The notes: a model not told the origin generated them from the letters alone. Shown: positions 14,881 through 25,621, numbered from the stretch's first letter. The stretch: 39,283 nucleotides of DNA from Alphaproteobacteria bacterium (GCA_947465395.1 CANIAL010000017.1:1-39283), one strand, 5' to 3'. Translations and numbers: made by a program.

Positions 14881-16670
14881 CCGGCAACAAGAATCTCATC
14901 CTGGCCATCGGCCTGTCGGCGCTGGTGCTGTTCGCCTGGCAATATTTCATCGCCACGCCCCAGATGAAGGCGGAGAAGGCGCACCAGGCTGTCCTGACGG
15001 CGCAGGAAAAAAAGCAGCCTGCCTTGGCGGCCCCCGGCTCTGCGCCGACATTGCCCGGCGTGACGGCGGCGGGCGCGCGCATGACGCGCGAAGCGGCGCT
15101 GAAAGCGGGCGGCATGCGCGTCGCCATTGATACGCCCATGCTGGATGGCTCCATCCAGCTCAAGGGCGCGAAGCTTGATGACCTGCGCCTGAAGAAATAC
15201 CGCGCCACCGTGGACCCCAAGAGTCCCGAGATTGTCTTGCTGGCGCCCAAAAGCACCGAATATCCCTATTACGCCCAGTTCGGCTGGGTTGGCGCCAATG
15301 CCGCAGCAAGCGCGATGCCCAATGACAATACGCCGTGGCAGCAGCAGGGCGACAATGCCCTGTCGCCCGGCCATCCGGTGACGCTGACCTGGGACAATGG
15401 CCATGGCTTTGTCTTCAGCCGCACCATTTCGGTGGACGCGCAGTATCTCTTCACCGTCACCGACAATGTGGTGAACAATGGCGCCGCCGCCGCCACGCTT
15501 TATCCCTTTGCCTTCGTGGCGCGCGAGGGCGTGCCGCCCGAAGTGTCTTCCTATGTGCTGCACCTGGGCTTTGTGGGCGTGGCCGATGGCAGCGAGATTG
15601 ACGGCAAGTATGCCGACTTCAAGGAACCCGGCACGCCGGACAAGACGTTTTCGTCCACCGGCGGCTGGCTGGGCATCACCGACAAATACTGGATGGCGGC
15701 CGTGATCCCCCCGCAGGGCGAGGCCTATAACGGCACCTATCGCGGCTCGCGGCTGAACAATGGCACCGAGGCGTACCAGGCCAATTACCGGCTGAACCCG
15801 CGCACGATTGGGCCCGGCGCCAGCGCCGCCGTCACCCACCGCCTGTTTGCGGGCGCCAAGGTGGTGGACATTCTCAATGGCTACGAAAAGCAGCAGGGCA
15901 TCAGCCAGTTCCACAAGGCGGTGGATTGGGGCTGGTTCTGGTTCATCACCCAGCCGCTCTTCTGGCTGCTGAACATCTTCTACAAATTCATCGGCAATTT
16001 CGGCATCGCCATCCTGATGCTGACGGTTGTGGTGAAGCTGCTGTTCTTCCCGCTGGCCAACACGTCGTTCCGCTCCATGAGCAAGATGAAGAAGGTGCAG
16101 CCGGAAATGGAGCGCATCAAGAAAGCCCATGGCGACGATCCCCAGCGCCAGCAGCAGGCGATGATGGAATTGTACAAGCGCGAGAAAGTGAACCCGGTGG
16201 CGGGCTGTTTGCCCGTCTTGATCCAGATCCCGGTTTTCTTTTCGCTCTACAAGGTCCTGTATGTCACCATCGAAATGCGCCATGCGCCTTTCTATGGCTG
16301 GGTGCATGATCTTTCCGCGCCCGATCCCACATCCATCCTGAACCTGTTCGGGCTGCTGCCGTATCACATACCGGCTTTCATTCCGGCGTATCTGTCCATC
16401 GGCATCTGGCCCATCCTGATGGGCATCACCCAATGGGTGCAGACCAAGCTGAACCCCGCGCCCACCGATCCCATACAGGCCAAGATGTTCGCCTTCATGC
16501 CGGTGATCTTCACCTTCATGTTCGCGACTTTTCCTGCCGGATTGGTGATCTATTACACCTGGAACAATCTTCTGACGGTGCTGCAGCAATATTTCATCAT
16601 GCGGCGCGAAGGCGTGGAGGTGGATCTGATCTCGAATATCCGCCGCAAACCCAAAAAGCCGGCGGAATAG
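14877..16670 (+). CDS. yidC: Membrane protein insertase YidC
   Basis: Inserts proteins into the inner membrane alone or with Sec. The 597-residue protein has an N-terminal signal-anchor helix (about 8-25), a large periplasmic domain of the Gram-negative type (30-345), and the five-helix core from about 360 onward with [39 protein letters not shown] and the conserved loop [20 protein letters not shown] (residues about 437-456). The hydrophilic groove Arg is in the [10 protein letters not shown] segment. The C-terminal tail is basic. It overlaps yidD by four bases, and the engB ATG follows its stop by one base. Confidence 0.97.
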   Translation: MTGNKNLILAIGLSALVLFAWQYFIATPQMKAEKAHQAVLTAQEKKQPALAAPGSAPTLPGVTAAGARMTREAALKAGGMRVAIDTPMLDGSIQLKGAKLDDLRLKKYRATVDPKSPEIVLLAPKSTEYPYYAQFGWVGANAAASAMPNDNTPWQQQGDNALSPGHPVTLTWDNGHGFVFSRTISVDAQYLFTVTDNVVNNGAAAATLYPFAFVAREGVPPEVSSYVLHLGFVGVADGSEIDGKYADFKEPGTPDKTFSSTGGWLGITDKYWMAAVIPPQGEAYNGTYRGSRLNNGTEAYQANYRLNPRTIGPGASAAVTHRLFAGAKVVDILNGYEKQQGISQFHKAVDWGWFWFITQPLFWLLNIFYKFIGNFGIAILMLTVVVKLLFFPLANTSFRSMSKMKKVQPEMERIKKAHGDDPQRQQQAMMELYKREKVNPVAGCLPVLIQIPVFFSLYKVLYVTIEMRHAPFYGWVHDLSAPDPTSILNLFGLLPYHIPAFIPAYLSIGIWPILMGITQWVQTKLNPAPTDPIQAKMFAFMPVIFTFMFATFPAGLVIYYTWNNLLTVLQQYFIMRREGVEVDLISNIRRKPKKPAE

Positions 16671-16671
16671 A

Positions 16672-17298
16672 ATGGGCGCGCCCGCGCACGAAGACGGCCG
16701 CAAGCTGTTCGCGGGACCGTGCGATTTTTTCTGGGGCTCGTCGAAGATTGACAATCTGCCGCCGCAGGGATTGCCCGAGGTCGCTTTCGTGGGCCGCTCC
16801 AATGCCGGCAAGTCCAGTCTTATCAATGCGCTGACGGGGCGAAAGACCTTGGCGCGGGTCAGCCACACGCCGGGCCGCACCCAGCAGATCAATTTTTTCA
16901 ACCTGGGCGGACGCCTGGTCCTCACCGACCTGCCCGGTTACGGCTATGCCAAGGCGTCCAAGACGCTGTCCATGGAATGGCAGCATCTGATTTTTTCCTA
17001 TCTCAGCGGGCGGGCCAGCCTTGTCCGGGTGGCGCTGCTGGTGGACAGCCGCAGGGGCATCATGGACACCGACCTGGCAGTGATGGAATTGCTGGACCGC
17101 GCCGCGGTGTCCTATGGCCTTGTCCTGACCAAGACCGACGAGCTGGACCAACATGAGATCGAGACCGCGCTTTCCACCGCCATCACGGAGGCCAAGCGCC
17201 ACACGGCGGCATTGGCCGAGATTCACGCCACCTCCTCCCATAAGGGAGCCGGTCTGGAAGGCTTGCGGACCAGTATTGCAGGTCTTGCGCGCCCTTAA
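16672..17298 (+). CDS. engB: Ribosome biogenesis GTPase EngB (YihA/YsxC)
   Basis: A 208-residue TRAFAC GTPase needed for large-subunit maturation. The G motifs are visible: G1 GRSNAGKSS (about 42-50), G2 in HTPGRTQ, G3 DLPGYG (about 86-91) and G4 TKTD (about 147-150), with G5 in ATSSHKG near the end. Size fits. It starts one base after the yidC stop and is followed by argB 62 bases downstream, an order I recall from several alphaproteobacteria. Confidence 0.95.
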   Translation: MGAPAHEDGRKLFAGPCDFFWGSSKIDNLPPQGLPEVAFVGRSNAGKSSLINALTGRKTLARVSHTPGRTQQINFFNLGGRLVLTDLPGYGYAKASKTLSMEWQHLIFSYLSGRASLVRVALLVDSRRGIMDTDLAVMELLDRAAVSYGLVLTKTDELDQHEIETALSTAITEAKRHTAALAEIHATSSHKGAGLEGLRTSIAGLARP

Positions 17299-17360
17299 AG
17301 GGTTGGCGCTGGGGCTGCGCCCACGTATAAGGCCTCGTTTTCCTTGGGTCAGCTTGGGCA

Positions 17361-18278
17361 ATGGCGGACGAAACCGAAGAACGGAATCTGCGCACCCTGG
17401 CGCGCTGGCGCCAGACCGGCCGCGTGCTGGTCGAGGCGTTGCCCTATATTCTCAAATACGACCAGAAGACCATCGTGGTGAAGTATGGCGGCAACGCCAT
17501 GACCGGCACCGGCACCGATGACTTCGCCCAGGACATCGTCCTGATGAAGCAGACCGGCATTGACCCGGTGGTGGTGCATGGCGGCGGCCCCCAGATCGGG
17601 GCCATGCTGAAAAAACTGAACATCAATTCCAGCTTCGTGGACGGGCTTCGCGTCACCGACCAGGATGCGGTGGAGGTGGTGGAGATGGTGCTGACCGGCT
17701 CCATCAACAAGCAGCTTGTCACCAGCATCAACGCGGCGGGCGGCCGCGCCGTGGGCATTTCCGGCAAGGACGGAAACCTGGTGGTGGCGCGCAAATTGGC
17801 GCTGACCAAAAAGGACCCCGTTACCGGAAAAGAGACGGTGCATGACCTTGGCTTTGTGGGCGAGCCGGAAAAAATAAACCCGGAAGTGGTCCACACCATC
17901 ATGAAGTCCGAGCTGATCCCGGTGATCGCGCCCATCGGCGTGGGCCCCAAGGGCGAGACCTACAACATCAATGCCGACACGGTGGCGGGCGCGGTTGCGG
18001 GCGCGGTGAAAGCCGAGCGCCTGGTGCTGCTGACCGATGTGGAAGGCGTGCTGGACCAGGACAAGAAGCTGATCTCGCGTCTTACCGTTTCACAGGCGCG
18101 CGCGCTGATCGCGGACGGCACCATATCGGGGGGCATGATCCCCAAGATCCGCACCGCCATTGACGCGGTGGAAGCCGGTGTCCATGCCGCCGTCATTCTG
18201 GACGGGCGCATACCCCATGTCCTGCTGCTCGAACTTTTCACCGAGCATGGCGCCGGAACATTGATCACCGCCGGTTGA
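17361..18278 (+). CDS. argB: Acetylglutamate kinase
   Basis: Phosphorylates N-acetylglutamate in arginine synthesis. The 305-residue protein has the amino-acid-kinase motifs KYGGNAM (about 35-41), [10 protein letters not shown] (about 70-79), the substrate segment [19 protein letters not shown] (about 91-109) and the ATP region [10 protein letters not shown] (about 226-235). An N-terminal extension with [20 protein letters not shown] is seen in the arginine-regulated, hexameric type of the enzyme, so feedback inhibition is likely. The stop overlaps the next ATG (TGATG). Confidence 0.96.
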   Translation: MADETEERNLRTLARWRQTGRVLVEALPYILKYDQKTIVVKYGGNAMTGTGTDDFAQDIVLMKQTGIDPVVVHGGGPQIGAMLKKLNINSSFVDGLRVTDQDAVEVVEMVLTGSINKQLVTSINAAGGRAVGISGKDGNLVVARKLALTKKDPVTGKETVHDLGFVGEPEKINPEVVHTIMKSELIPVIAPIGVGPKGETYNINADTVAGAVAGAVKAERLVLLTDVEGVLDQDKKLISRLTVSQARALIADGTISGGMIPKIRTAIDAVEAGVHAAVILDGRIPHVLLLELFTEHGAGTLITAG

Positions 18279-19288
18279 TGGTACCCATGCGCGGCTTGCT
18301 GGTACTTTTGATATTGGTGCTGGCAGCCCCGCTAGCGACAAGCCCGGCGTCGGCGGCGCTGAAGCTTTGCAATCGCACCAGTTACATTTTGTATGGCGCG
18401 GTGTCCGCCGTCACCAGCCCGGGCAGCGTCACGCAAGGCTGGACGCGCATCATCCCGGGTGATTGCGCCACCGCGATATCAACGCCGCTGACGGCGCAGA
18501 GCTACATGGTCTATGCGCGCTCGTCGCTGGGCCATGCCGGACAGCAAAAAGCCTGGGGCGGGGATTTTCCCGTCTGCGTCAAGGACGCTGATTTCCGCAC
18601 GGCCGAAAAAGTCACCCTGCCCTATTGCACGGGCGCGGACATGTTCGCGCTGAATTTCGCCGCGCTGGATACGGGGGGGAAACGCGACTGGACCATGAAT
18701 TTCGACGAGGAAGCGCAATACACATTAAGCGATGCGCAGCTTGTGGGCGCGAAGCGCCTCTTGAAAGACAATGGCTTTGATCCCGGCCCGCTCACGCCCA
18801 AGCCCGACAAGCTGACCACAAAGGCGCTGGCGGGTGCGCGGGCGAAATTCGGGCTGGACAAGGCCGACAATGCCCAGTTTTTCGCCGCGCTGGAAAATGC
18901 GGCCCGCAAGACCGGCGCGCCCGCGGGCTATACCGTCTGCAACGACACAAAAGACGGGTTGCTGGTGGCGACGGGCGTCCTGGAAAACGGCAAGCCGGTG
19001 TCGCGCGGCTGGTGGACACTGGGCGGCGGCGCCTGCGCCCGCACCATCACCAGCGAATTGTCACAGGATGCGGTCTGGCTGTTCGCGCAAAGGCAGAAGG
19101 GCGGCGCCGTGACCGTGTCAGGCCCGCAGAAATTCTGCCTGGCCAATGGCGCTTTCGAGATCGCGGGCGTGGCTTGCGCGCCGGTGATGCAGGCGGGTTT
19201 TGTGCGAACCAACACGGCCAAGCTGGCCGGTTACGTGGCGCATATCGGGCCGAACGGCCTGGGCGCGTCGCAAACGCGCCCCAAATAA
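18278..19288 (+). CDS. Secreted protein with two DUF1036 domains
   Basis: From the ATG at 18278, which shares a base with the argB stop, the 336-residue product has a signal peptide (ending SPASA) and two similar halves: KLCNRTSYILYGAVSAVT... (about 29-140) and TVCNDTKDGLLVATGVLENG... (about 217-320). Each has the CN(R/D)T start, a G-W segment and GxC followed by later Cys, as in DUF1036. The linker between them (YTLSDAQLVGAKRLL... to KALAGARAKFGL) resembles a peptidoglycan-binding PGB_1-type three-helix unit. No function is known to me for DUF1036; an envelope location is likely. TTG at 18275 is an alternative start. Confidence 0.75.
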   Translation: MVPMRGLLVLLILVLAAPLATSPASAALKLCNRTSYILYGAVSAVTSPGSVTQGWTRIIPGDCATAISTPLTAQSYMVYARSSLGHAGQQKAWGGDFPVCVKDADFRTAEKVTLPYCTGADMFALNFAALDTGGKRDWTMNFDEEAQYTLSDAQLVGAKRLLKDNGFDPGPLTPKPDKLTTKALAGARAKFGLDKADNAQFFAALENAARKTGAPAGYTVCNDTKDGLLVATGVLENGKPVSRGWWTLGGGACARTITSELSQDAVWLFAQRQKGGAVTVSGPQKFCLANGAFEIAGVACAPVMQAGFVRTNTAKLAGYVAHIGPNGLGASQTRPK

Positions 19289-19308
19289 AAAAGCACACCT
19301 GCCGTGCG

Positions 19309-20583
19309 TCAGCAGGAAATATCGAAGTAATTCAGGTGCCAGCGCATCTCGTCCGGCCTGAGCGGAAAGCCCACGCCGCCACGCGCCGGCAGCAATTCGC
19401 GCCCCGGCAATTTCATCACGAATGTCTGGATGCGGAAGGCCGCCCGCATGGTCAGGCCCGCATGCCAGACCAGCGCGATCAGCGGCTTTGCGCTGCCCGC
19501 TGACAGGATGCGGCGCACCGTCGGCTCCGGCACCTTGCCCAAAGTCGCCAGCGCCTGGATCACCGCTTCGCGGTTGTTCGCCATGGCGGCGTCTTCCACA
19601 AAGGCATCGCTGAGGCGGTTTTCCGTGGCGGCCCGTTGCACGGCGGCGGCGGCGGCCTGTGCCATCGCTTCATCATCCTGGCGATGTTCCAGCCGCGCGC
19701 GAAGCTGGCGGTTCAGGAAAGCGCGCGTGCTGTCGGAAAGACCGGCGCGGTCGGCCAGCCGTTCCAGCATGCCCGCACCCACGAAACCGCCGATGCGGCG
19801 AACGGCCCGGGCCGACAGGTCGGCGCGCAGGGCCAGCGGCACATGCCAGCTTTGAATCTCCTCGGCTTCCTTGATGATGCGGTCCAGGGTTTCGGCGCGC
19901 AGTTTCGCGTCAGGATTCACCAGCAGCGCCGCGATGGCGGGCACGTCCAAAGACTGTACCAGCACGTCGCTGACGTCTTCGCTGAGGGGGCTGCGGCGTG
20001 CGATGGCCGTCAGCACTGCACGCACCTGGCCGCAGGCAATGATCTCTATCAAATCGCTGTCGGACAGGAGCGGCGAATATTCCAGGATGGGCATTGCCAC
20101 GGCATCTTCCAGGTCGCGCGCCAATGTCTGGATGACAGATGGCGGCACGCAATCCAGATGCTTGATCTCGTCCGCCAGGATCGCGCGCACGCGCACGGCG
20201 GAATCGCGGGCCAGACACTCCAGCGTCTCGATGGTAAGGGCGACGATGTGCTCGGTCTCGCGCAGCGCAAGGCCGGGCATCAGCCGGGCGATCTTGCCCG
20301 CCAGTTCGGCGCGCACATCTTCCTCGGCATCATCGGCAAGGACGCGGTTGGCAAGCGCGGGGGCCGCGGGATTGGCGGCCACGGCGGCGCGGGTGGCGTG
20401 CGCGCCATGCTGGGCCAGATATTGCAGAACCGCATCGCCCGCGTCCGTGCGCTGGGCCAGGTCGCTTTGCGCGTCGCGCGCACGGATTTCCAGAATATCC
20501 AATGCGTCGCGGGGGTTCAGGCCGGGGGCTTCCTGCATGCCCGCATTTTCCGCCCCGGCGCTTAACAGGCGCATAATATGCAT
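19309..20583 (-). CDS. DUF2336 family protein
   Basis: About 424 residues from an ATG at 20583, all-helical, with repeated short helix pairs (HEAT-like) between about 30 and 270, such as VRVRAILADEIKHLDCVPPS and REAVIQALATLGK-type repeats further on. Regions like SDSDLIEIIACGQVRAVLTAIARR are typical of DUF2336, a family found widely in alphaproteobacteria and of unknown function to me. No signal peptide. In-frame starts at 20631 and 20574 are also possible; none has a good ribosome site. It is transcribed away from the HAD gene with only 46 bases between the starts. Confidence 0.75.
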   Translation of the reverse strand: MHIMRLLSAGAENAGMQEAPGLNPRDALDILEIRARDAQSDLAQRTDAGDAVLQYLAQHGAHATRAAVAANPAAPALANRVLADDAEEDVRAELAGKIARLMPGLALRETEHIVALTIETLECLARDSAVRVRAILADEIKHLDCVPPSVIQTLARDLEDAVAMPILEYSPLLSDSDLIEIIACGQVRAVLTAIARRSPLSEDVSDVLVQSLDVPAIAALLVNPDAKLRAETLDRIIKEAEEIQSWHVPLALRADLSARAVRRIGGFVGAGMLERLADRAGLSDSTRAFLNRQLRARLEHRQDDEAMAQAAAAAVQRAATENRLSDAFVEDAAMANNREAVIQALATLGKVPEPTVRRILSAGSAKPLIALVWHAGLTMRAAFRIQTFVMKLPGRELLPARGGVGFPLRPDEMRWHLNYFDISC

Positions 20584-20629
20584 GGTTGAACGGGGGTTAA
20601 CGCGCTTGCGCGCATTGCGCTCAAAGGCC

Positions 20630-21343
20630 ATGTTTCATGGCATGGAAGCCGCCCAAACCAGCCCGACCAAGCCGGATTTCCGTCATGTGCGGGACTGGGT
20701 CTTCGACCTGGACAACACGCTGTACCGCGCCGACAACGGCATCTTCGCCCAGATTGACGCGCGCATGACCCTGTTCGTGGGCAAGCTTTTGGGGACGGAC
20801 CCGGTGGCGGCGCGGGCGGTGCAAAAGGAATTGTACCGCGAACATGGCACCACATTGAACGGGTTGATCAAGGTGCATGGCATAGACCCGGAGCCGTACC
20901 TTGATTTCGTGCATGACATCGCGCTGGACGATCTGCCGGCCGACCCGGATTTGTGCGCGGCGATCACGAAACTGCCCGGGCGGCGCTATGTCTTCACCAA
21001 TGGCTGCCGCCGCCATGCGGCGCGCATTCTGGGCCGCCTCCAGATGGCGCATCTGTTCGACGAGGTCTGGGACATCCGCACCATCGGCTTCACGCCCAAG
21101 CCCGACCCGGTGGCTTACGAACGCGTGCTGGCCCATGCCGGGGTGGCGGCAAAGGGCGCGGCCATGTTCGACGATATCGCCCGCAACCTGGTGGCGCCGC
21201 ATGACCTGGGCATGACCACCGTGTGGCTGGCCGCCGACAGCAGCTGGGCGCGCCAGGGGCCGGAATTTCCCGTTGCCACGGGGGCGCATATAGACCATGA
21301 AACACGCGATCTGACCCATTTCCTGAGCACCATAGAGACCTGA
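20630..21343 (+). CDS. HAD-superfamily hydrolase, pyrimidine 5'-nucleotidase-like
   Basis: A 237-residue HAD phosphatase. Motif I is [11 protein letters not shown] (nucleophile and acid Asp, about 23-33), motif II is [10 protein letters not shown], the motif III lysine is in [10 protein letters not shown], and motif IV is MFDDIARN. The helical cap between motifs I and II is of the subtype IA. This set matches pyrimidine 5'-nucleotidases of the SDT1 type. ATG at 20630 or 20642 (four residues shorter) are both plausible. It lies directly before dapD (one base between its stop and the dapD ATG), so it may be co-transcribed with dapD-dapE; a role in lysine synthesis is not implied. Confidence 0.85.
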   Translation: MFHGMEAAQTSPTKPDFRHVRDWVFDLDNTLYRADNGIFAQIDARMTLFVGKLLGTDPVAARAVQKELYREHGTTLNGLIKVHGIDPEPYLDFVHDIALDDLPADPDLCAAITKLPGRRYVFTNGCRRHAARILGRLQMAHLFDEVWDIRTIGFTPKPDPVAYERVLAHAGVAAKGAAMFDDIARNLVAPHDLGMTTVWLAADSSWARQGPEFPVATGAHIDHETRDLTHFLSTIET

Positions 21344-21344
21344 C

Positions 21345-22166
21345 ATGACCGCTGAATTGGCCCGCATCATTGACACTGCCTGGGACGCCCGCGACGGCCT
21401 TGGCCCCACCACAAAGGGTGAAGCCCGCGATGCCGTGGAAACGGTGCTGGCCGGGCTGGATGACGGGTCCCTGCGCGTGGCGGAAAAAAAAGATGGCGAA
21501 TGGGTCGTGCATCAGTGGCTGAAGAAAGCCGTGCTGCTGTCCTTCCGCCTGAACGACATGAAGCTGATTTCCGGCGCGCCGGGTGAAGCGCCCTGGTGGG
21601 ACAAGGTGGATTCCAAATTTATGGGATGGGACGAGGCGCGATTCCGCGCCGCCGGTTTCCGCGCCGTGCCGGGTTCGGTGGTGCGCCGCAGCGCCTTTAT
21701 CGGCAAGGGTGTGGTCCTGATGCCCAGCTTCGTCAATGTCGGCGCGCGGGTGGGCGACGGAACGATGATCGATACCTGGGCCACGGTCGGCTCCTGCGCG
21801 CAGGTTGGCGCCAACTGCCATATCTCGGGCGGCGCCGGTCTTGGCGGCGTGCTGGAGCCGCTGCAGGCGGCCCCCACCATCATCGAGGATAATTGCTTCA
21901 TCGGCGCGCGCGCCGAAGTTGCCGAAGGCGTCATCGTGGGCGAAGGCAGCGTTCTTTCGATGGGCGTCTATCTTTCAGGCTCCACCAAGATCGTGGACCG
22001 CGCCACGGGGCAAATTCACATGGGCAAGGTGCCGCCCTATTCCGTGGTGGTGTCGGGTTCACTGCCCCAGGCCAATGGCCCGTCGCTCTATTGCGCCGTG
22101 ATCGTGAAGAAAGTGGATGCGGGCACCCGCGCCAAGACCTCCATCAATGAATTGCTGCGTAACTGA
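21345..22166 (+). CDS. dapD: Tetrahydrodipicolinate N-succinyltransferase
   Basis: Succinylates tetrahydrodipicolinate in the DAP/lysine pathway that also feeds peptidoglycan. The 273-residue protein has the N-terminal helical domain and a left-handed beta-helix of hexapeptide repeats ([20 protein letters not shown] and later [20 protein letters not shown]). The motif [12 protein letters not shown] and the end [14 protein letters not shown] fit DapD. Length is exactly typical. It shares one base with dapE (TGATG), so the two successive pathway genes are coupled. Confidence 0.96.
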   Translation: MTAELARIIDTAWDARDGLGPTTKGEARDAVETVLAGLDDGSLRVAEKKDGEWVVHQWLKKAVLLSFRLNDMKLISGAPGEAPWWDKVDSKFMGWDEARFRAAGFRAVPGSVVRRSAFIGKGVVLMPSFVNVGARVGDGTMIDTWATVGSCAQVGANCHISGGAGLGGVLEPLQAAPTIIEDNCFIGARAEVAEGVIVGEGSVLSMGVYLSGSTKIVDRATGQIHMGKVPPYSVVVSGSLPQANGPSLYCAVIVKKVDAGTRAKTSINELLRN

Positions 22167-23323
22167 TGGCACTTGACCCCATTGAGTTGGCGCAGGCGCT
22201 GATCCGTTGTCCCTCGGTGACACCGGCGGATGCGGGCGCGCTGGCGGTGCTGGAAACGGCGCTGAAACCGCTGGGGTTCACCTGTCACCGTTTGCGCTTT
22301 GAAGAAGCCGGCACCGCGCCGGTGGAAAATCTCTATGCCCGCATCGGCACGGGTGCGCCGCATTTCTGCTTTGCCGGTCACAGCGATGTGGTGCCGCCGG
22401 GCGATGGCTGGGCGATGGACCCGTTTGCCGCCGTGATCGAAGATGGCGTGCTGCATGGGCGCGGCGCCGCCGACATGAAAACCGGCGTGGCGGCGTTCGT
22501 GGCGGCGGCTTCGCGGGTGCTGGAAAAAGGCGCGCCAAATGGTTCGATCAGCCTTTTGATCACCGGCGACGAGGAAGGCCCCGCCATCAACGGCACCATC
22601 AAGATGCTGGGTTGGCTGAAAGAGCGCGGCGAAAGACTGGATCATTGCGTGGTGGGCGAACCCACGGCCCAGGCGCGCGCGGGCGACACGCTGAAGATCG
22701 GGAGGCGCGGCTCCATCAATTTCCGTGTCACCGTCACCGGCGTACAGGGCCATGTCGGTTATCCGCAAAAGGCCAAGAACCCCATTCCCGTGCTGGCGCA
22801 GCTGGTGACCCAGCTTGCGGGCCATAAGCTGGACAGCGGCACCGAGCATTTCGATCCCAGCACGCTGGCTTTCACCAGCATGGATGTGGGCAACGCCACC
22901 ACCAATGTCATTCCGGGCGAGGCGCGGGCTGCCTTCAACATCCGCTTCAATGACCGCCATACACCGGCCAGCTTGGTCGCATGGGTGCAGGACCAGGCCG
23001 ACAGGGTGGTGCGCGAATCCGGCTGCAAGATCGCCATCACCAGCCAGACCAGCGGCGTGGCGTTTGTCACCCAGCCGGGGAAGTTCACGCAACTGGTCAG
23101 CGACTCGGTGGCGGCGGTGACGGGCCAGGCGCCGGTGTTTTCCACCAGCGGCGGCACGTCGGATGCCCGCTTCATCAAGGATCATTGCCCGGTTGTGGAA
23201 CTAGGCCTTGCGGGTGCGACCATGCACAAGACCGGAGAATGCGTGCCGGTGGCCGAAGTGCAAACGCTTGCGGATATTTATGCGGCGCTTCTCACCGCGT
23301 ATTTTAAAAATCCGCCGCTCTGA
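22166..23323 (+). CDS. dapE: Succinyl-diaminopimelate desuccinylase
   Basis: Zinc enzyme that removes succinate from N-succinyl-LL-DAP. The 385-residue M20-family protein has metal ligands in GHSDVVPPGDGW (His and the following Asp, about 70-81), ADMKTG (Asp), GDEEGPA (the catalytic and ligand Glu), and a His in the terminal MHKTGECVPV. The dimerisation domain lies between about 180 and 290 with the GRRGSINFRV start. It is the downstream partner of dapD and overlaps it by one base. A convergent hairpin separates it from truA. Confidence 0.96.
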   Translation: MALDPIELAQALIRCPSVTPADAGALAVLETALKPLGFTCHRLRFEEAGTAPVENLYARIGTGAPHFCFAGHSDVVPPGDGWAMDPFAAVIEDGVLHGRGAADMKTGVAAFVAAASRVLEKGAPNGSISLLITGDEEGPAINGTIKMLGWLKERGERLDHCVVGEPTAQARAGDTLKIGRRGSINFRVTVTGVQGHVGYPQKAKNPIPVLAQLVTQLAGHKLDSGTEHFDPSTLAFTSMDVGNATTNVIPGEARAAFNIRFNDRHTPASLVAWVQDQADRVVRESGCKIAITSQTSGVAFVTQPGKFTQLVSDSVAAVTGQAPVFSTSGGTSDARFIKDHCPVVELGLAGATMHKTGECVPVAEVQTLADIYAALLTAYFKNPPL

Positions 23324-23345
23324 TTTATGGTCGCGCGGGCGACGT

Positions 23346-23390
23346 AAAATTGCAGCGTCTGCCAGGATATCGCGTCGCCGCCGCAATTTT
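23346..23390. terminator. Likely bidirectional terminator between dapE and truA
   Basis: The arms AAAATTGC (23346-23353) and GCAATTTT (23383-23390) are exact complements and extend by GCG/CGC after one mismatch. T runs occur on both strands. The structure lies between convergent genes, so termination of both is the natural reading; the loop of about 23 bases is longer than usual. Confidence 0.55.
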
Positions 23391-23404
23391 CCTGCCCGTC
23401 GCTC

Positions 23405-24142
23405 CTAATAATCAACCGACGTCAGATACAGGCCATCGGGCGGAGACACCGGGCCGCAGCGGGCGCGGTTGCGCGCCATCAGCGCATCCGACAGGTCGCG
23501 GGCGCGCCATTTTCCCTCGCCCACCAGTTTCAGGCTGCCAGCAAAGGAACGGATCTGGTGATGCAGGAAGGACCGCGCCGAAGCCTGGATATGGATTTCA
23601 TCGGCGCGGCGGCTGACATCCAGCCGGTCCAATGTTTTTATGGGCGATGCCGACTGGCATTCGGCAGCGCGAAACGTGGTGAAATCATGATTGCCCACCA
23701 GCAGCTGGGCGGCCTGGTGCATGGCGTCGGCGTCCAGCCTGATCGGCACATGCCAGACCCGGCCCACATCCAGTGACGGCGGGCTTTTGCGGTTGAGGAT
23801 GCGGTAGAGATAATGCCGTTTCGACGCTGAAAAACGGGCGTGAAAATCCGACGCCGCCAGACCCGCTTCCAGCACCGTCACCGGCTGCGGGCGCAGATAA
23901 TGGTTCAGCGCATCGCGGATGGTCTCGCCCGGATAATCCTTTTCCAAATCGAAATGCGCCACCTGGCCATAGGCATGCACGCCGGCATCGGTGCGGCCCG
24001 CGCCGGTGACGGTGGCGGTGGCGCCGGAGAGTTTTTCGATGGCGGCTTCCAGCGCGCCCTGCACGGATGCGCCTTCGGCCTGGCGCTGCCAGCCCACAAA
24101 GGGCGTGCCGTCATATTCCACCACGATGCGGTAGCGGTTCAT
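23405..24142 (-). CDS. truA: tRNA pseudouridine(38-40) synthase
   Basis: Makes pseudouridine at positions 38-40 in the anticodon arm. The 245-residue protein has the catalytic aspartate in [11 protein letters not shown] (Asp52) and the N-terminal [14 protein letters not shown] motif. The basic RNA-binding region includes [15 protein letters not shown], and [11 protein letters not shown] is the conserved C-terminal segment. It overlaps fmt by four bases (ATGA) in the run def-fmt-truA. Confidence 0.96.
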   Translation of the reverse strand: MNRYRIVVEYDGTPFVGWQRQAEGASVQGALEAAIEKLSGATATVTGAGRTDAGVHAYGQVAHFDLEKDYPGETIRDALNHYLRPQPVTVLEAGLAASDFHARFSASKRHYLYRILNRKSPPSLDVGRVWHVPIRLDADAMHQAAQLLVGNHDFTTFRAAECQSASPIKTLDRLDVSRRADEIHIQASARSFLHHQIRSFAGSLKLVGEGKWRARDLSDALMARNRARCGPVSPPDGLYLTSVDY

Positions 24143-25056
24143 GTGAACTGCGTGCCTTGCGGCAGGGCAAAGCCTTTGAGCAACTCGCCCGCCTCCATCG
24201 CCTTGCCGCCCGCGCGCTGGGCCTTGAGGATTTTCAGCGCACCGTCACCACCGGCGACCATCAGATCATCGCTGATCACCGTGCCGGGCGCGCCCTGACC
24301 CGCGACAGGCTCGGCATACAGAATTTTCAGGCGCTCGCCTTTGACCTCGGTAAAAGCGCCGGGCGAAGGCGCCAGCCCGCGTATCAGCCGGTCAATCTCG
24401 CCTGCGCTTTTCGTCCAGTCTATGCGGGCTTCGTCTTTGAGGATTTTCTTGGCATAGGAGACGCCGTCATCGGACTGCACCGCTTCGGTCACCGTGCCGC
24501 GTTCCAGCGCCGCCAGCGCCCGCAGCATCAGATCGGCGCCCAGGCGCGAAAGCTGCGTCGCCAGCTCGCCCGACGTCTGGCGCGTGATCGCAACACGCTC
24601 CGCCATCAGGACGGGGCCGGTATCCAGCCCCTCGTCCATGCGCATCACCATCACGCCAGTCTCGGGATCGCCCGCCATGATGGCACGCTGGATGGGCGCG
24701 GCCCCGCGCCAGCGCGGCAGCAGCGAACCATGCAAATTGAAACAGCCCAGTTTCGGCGCATCCAAAATCGCTTTGGGCAGCAGCAAGCCGTAAGCCACCA
24801 CGATGGCGGCATCCAGGTTCAGCGCCGCAAAGCGCGCCTGTTCATCGGCATCCTTCAACGACAGGGGGTTGCGGACTTCCAGCCCGGCAGTGCGGGCGAA
24901 GCGTTCCACCGCCCCCGGCTCCAGCGCCATGCCGCGCCCCTTGGGACGGGCGGGCTGGGAATAGACAGCGGCGATGTCATGGCCCTGGGCCAGCAATTCG
25001 GCCAGCACCGGCACCCCGAATTCGGGCGTGCCCAGGAAGGCGAGCCGCAATGTCAC
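24139..25056 (-). CDS. fmt: Methionyl-tRNA formyltransferase
   Basis: Formylates initiator Met-tRNA. The 305-residue protein has the formyl-folate binding region with [12 protein letters not shown] near the start, the catalytic motif [15 protein letters not shown] (about 107-121) and the aspartate in [14 protein letters not shown], followed by a C-terminal OB-like domain. The start is GTG at 25056, directly after the def stop (TAG|GTG), so the functionally linked pair def-fmt is transcribed and translated together. Overlap with truA is four bases. Confidence 0.96.
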   Translation of the reverse strand: MTLRLAFLGTPEFGVPVLAELLAQGHDIAAVYSQPARPKGRGMALEPGAVERFARTAGLEVRNPLSLKDADEQARFAALNLDAAIVVAYGLLLPKAILDAPKLGCFNLHGSLLPRWRGAAPIQRAIMAGDPETGVMVMRMDEGLDTGPVLMAERVAITRQTSGELATQLSRLGADLMLRALAALERGTVTEAVQSDDGVSYAKKILKDEARIDWTKSAGEIDRLIRGLAPSPGAFTEVKGERLKILYAEPVAGQGAPGTVISDDLMVAGGDGALKILKAQRAGGKAMEAGELLKGFALPQGTQFT

Positions 25057-25581
25057 CTAGGCGCTCAGCTTCTTGGCTTTTTCAAGCTTCTTGATGGCCA
25101 TGTTGCGCTTCAGGCGCGAGAGATGATCCAGGAAGAGAATGCCTTCCAGGTGATCCATCTCATGCTGCAAACACGTGGCCAGCATGCCGTCTGCCTCGAC
25201 CTCGACACGCTTGCCGTCCAGGTCCAGCCATTCGGCGCGGACGCGGGCGGGCCGGTCCACATCGTCCCAGATGTCGGGCACCGACAGGCAGCCTTCTTCA
25301 TATGTCGCCATTTCGGGCGAGGCCCAGAGGATTTTCGGGTTGATGAAAACCTTCCAGTCCTTCTTGGCGCGGCCTTCTTCGGTCTTCTGGTCCAGATCCA
25401 TCACGATCACCCGCTTGGCCACCCCGATCTGGATGGCGGCCAACCCGATGCCGTCGGCGGCATACATGGAATCGGCCATGTCCTGGGCCAGCTTGCGGAT
25501 TTCCCCGTCCACCTTTTCGACGGCAACGGAGACCGCTTTCAGGCGCGGGTCGGGCGCGGTAAGGATGGGGCGGATGGCCAT
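25057..25581 (-). CDS. def: Peptide deformylase
   Basis: Removes the formyl group from new proteins. The 174-residue product starts MAIRPILTAPDP; an upstream in-frame extension to 26298 reads antisense through rmuC and is rejected. The three deformylase motifs are present: GIGLAAIQIG (44-53), EGCLS with the metal ligand Cys98, and QHEMDH with His140, Glu141 and His144. The C-terminal tail is basic. It is the first gene of def-fmt-truA, 40 bases from the divergent rmuC start. Confidence 0.96.
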   Translation of the reverse strand: MAIRPILTAPDPRLKAVSVAVEKVDGEIRKLAQDMADSMYAADGIGLAAIQIGVAKRVIVMDLDQKTEEGRAKKDWKVFINPKILWASPEMATYEEGCLSVPDIWDDVDRPARVRAEWLDLDGKRVEVEADGMLATCLQHEMDHLEGILFLDHLSRLKRNMAIKKLEKAKKLSA

Positions 25582-25621
25582 GCCCTTGAGATAAGGGCGG
25601 GCCGCTTTAGGGTCAAGAAGC

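Noticed and set aside
14856..16925. Long open frame antisense to yidC
   Set aside because: It mirrors yidC and the engB start, has no recognisable domain and reflects high GC.
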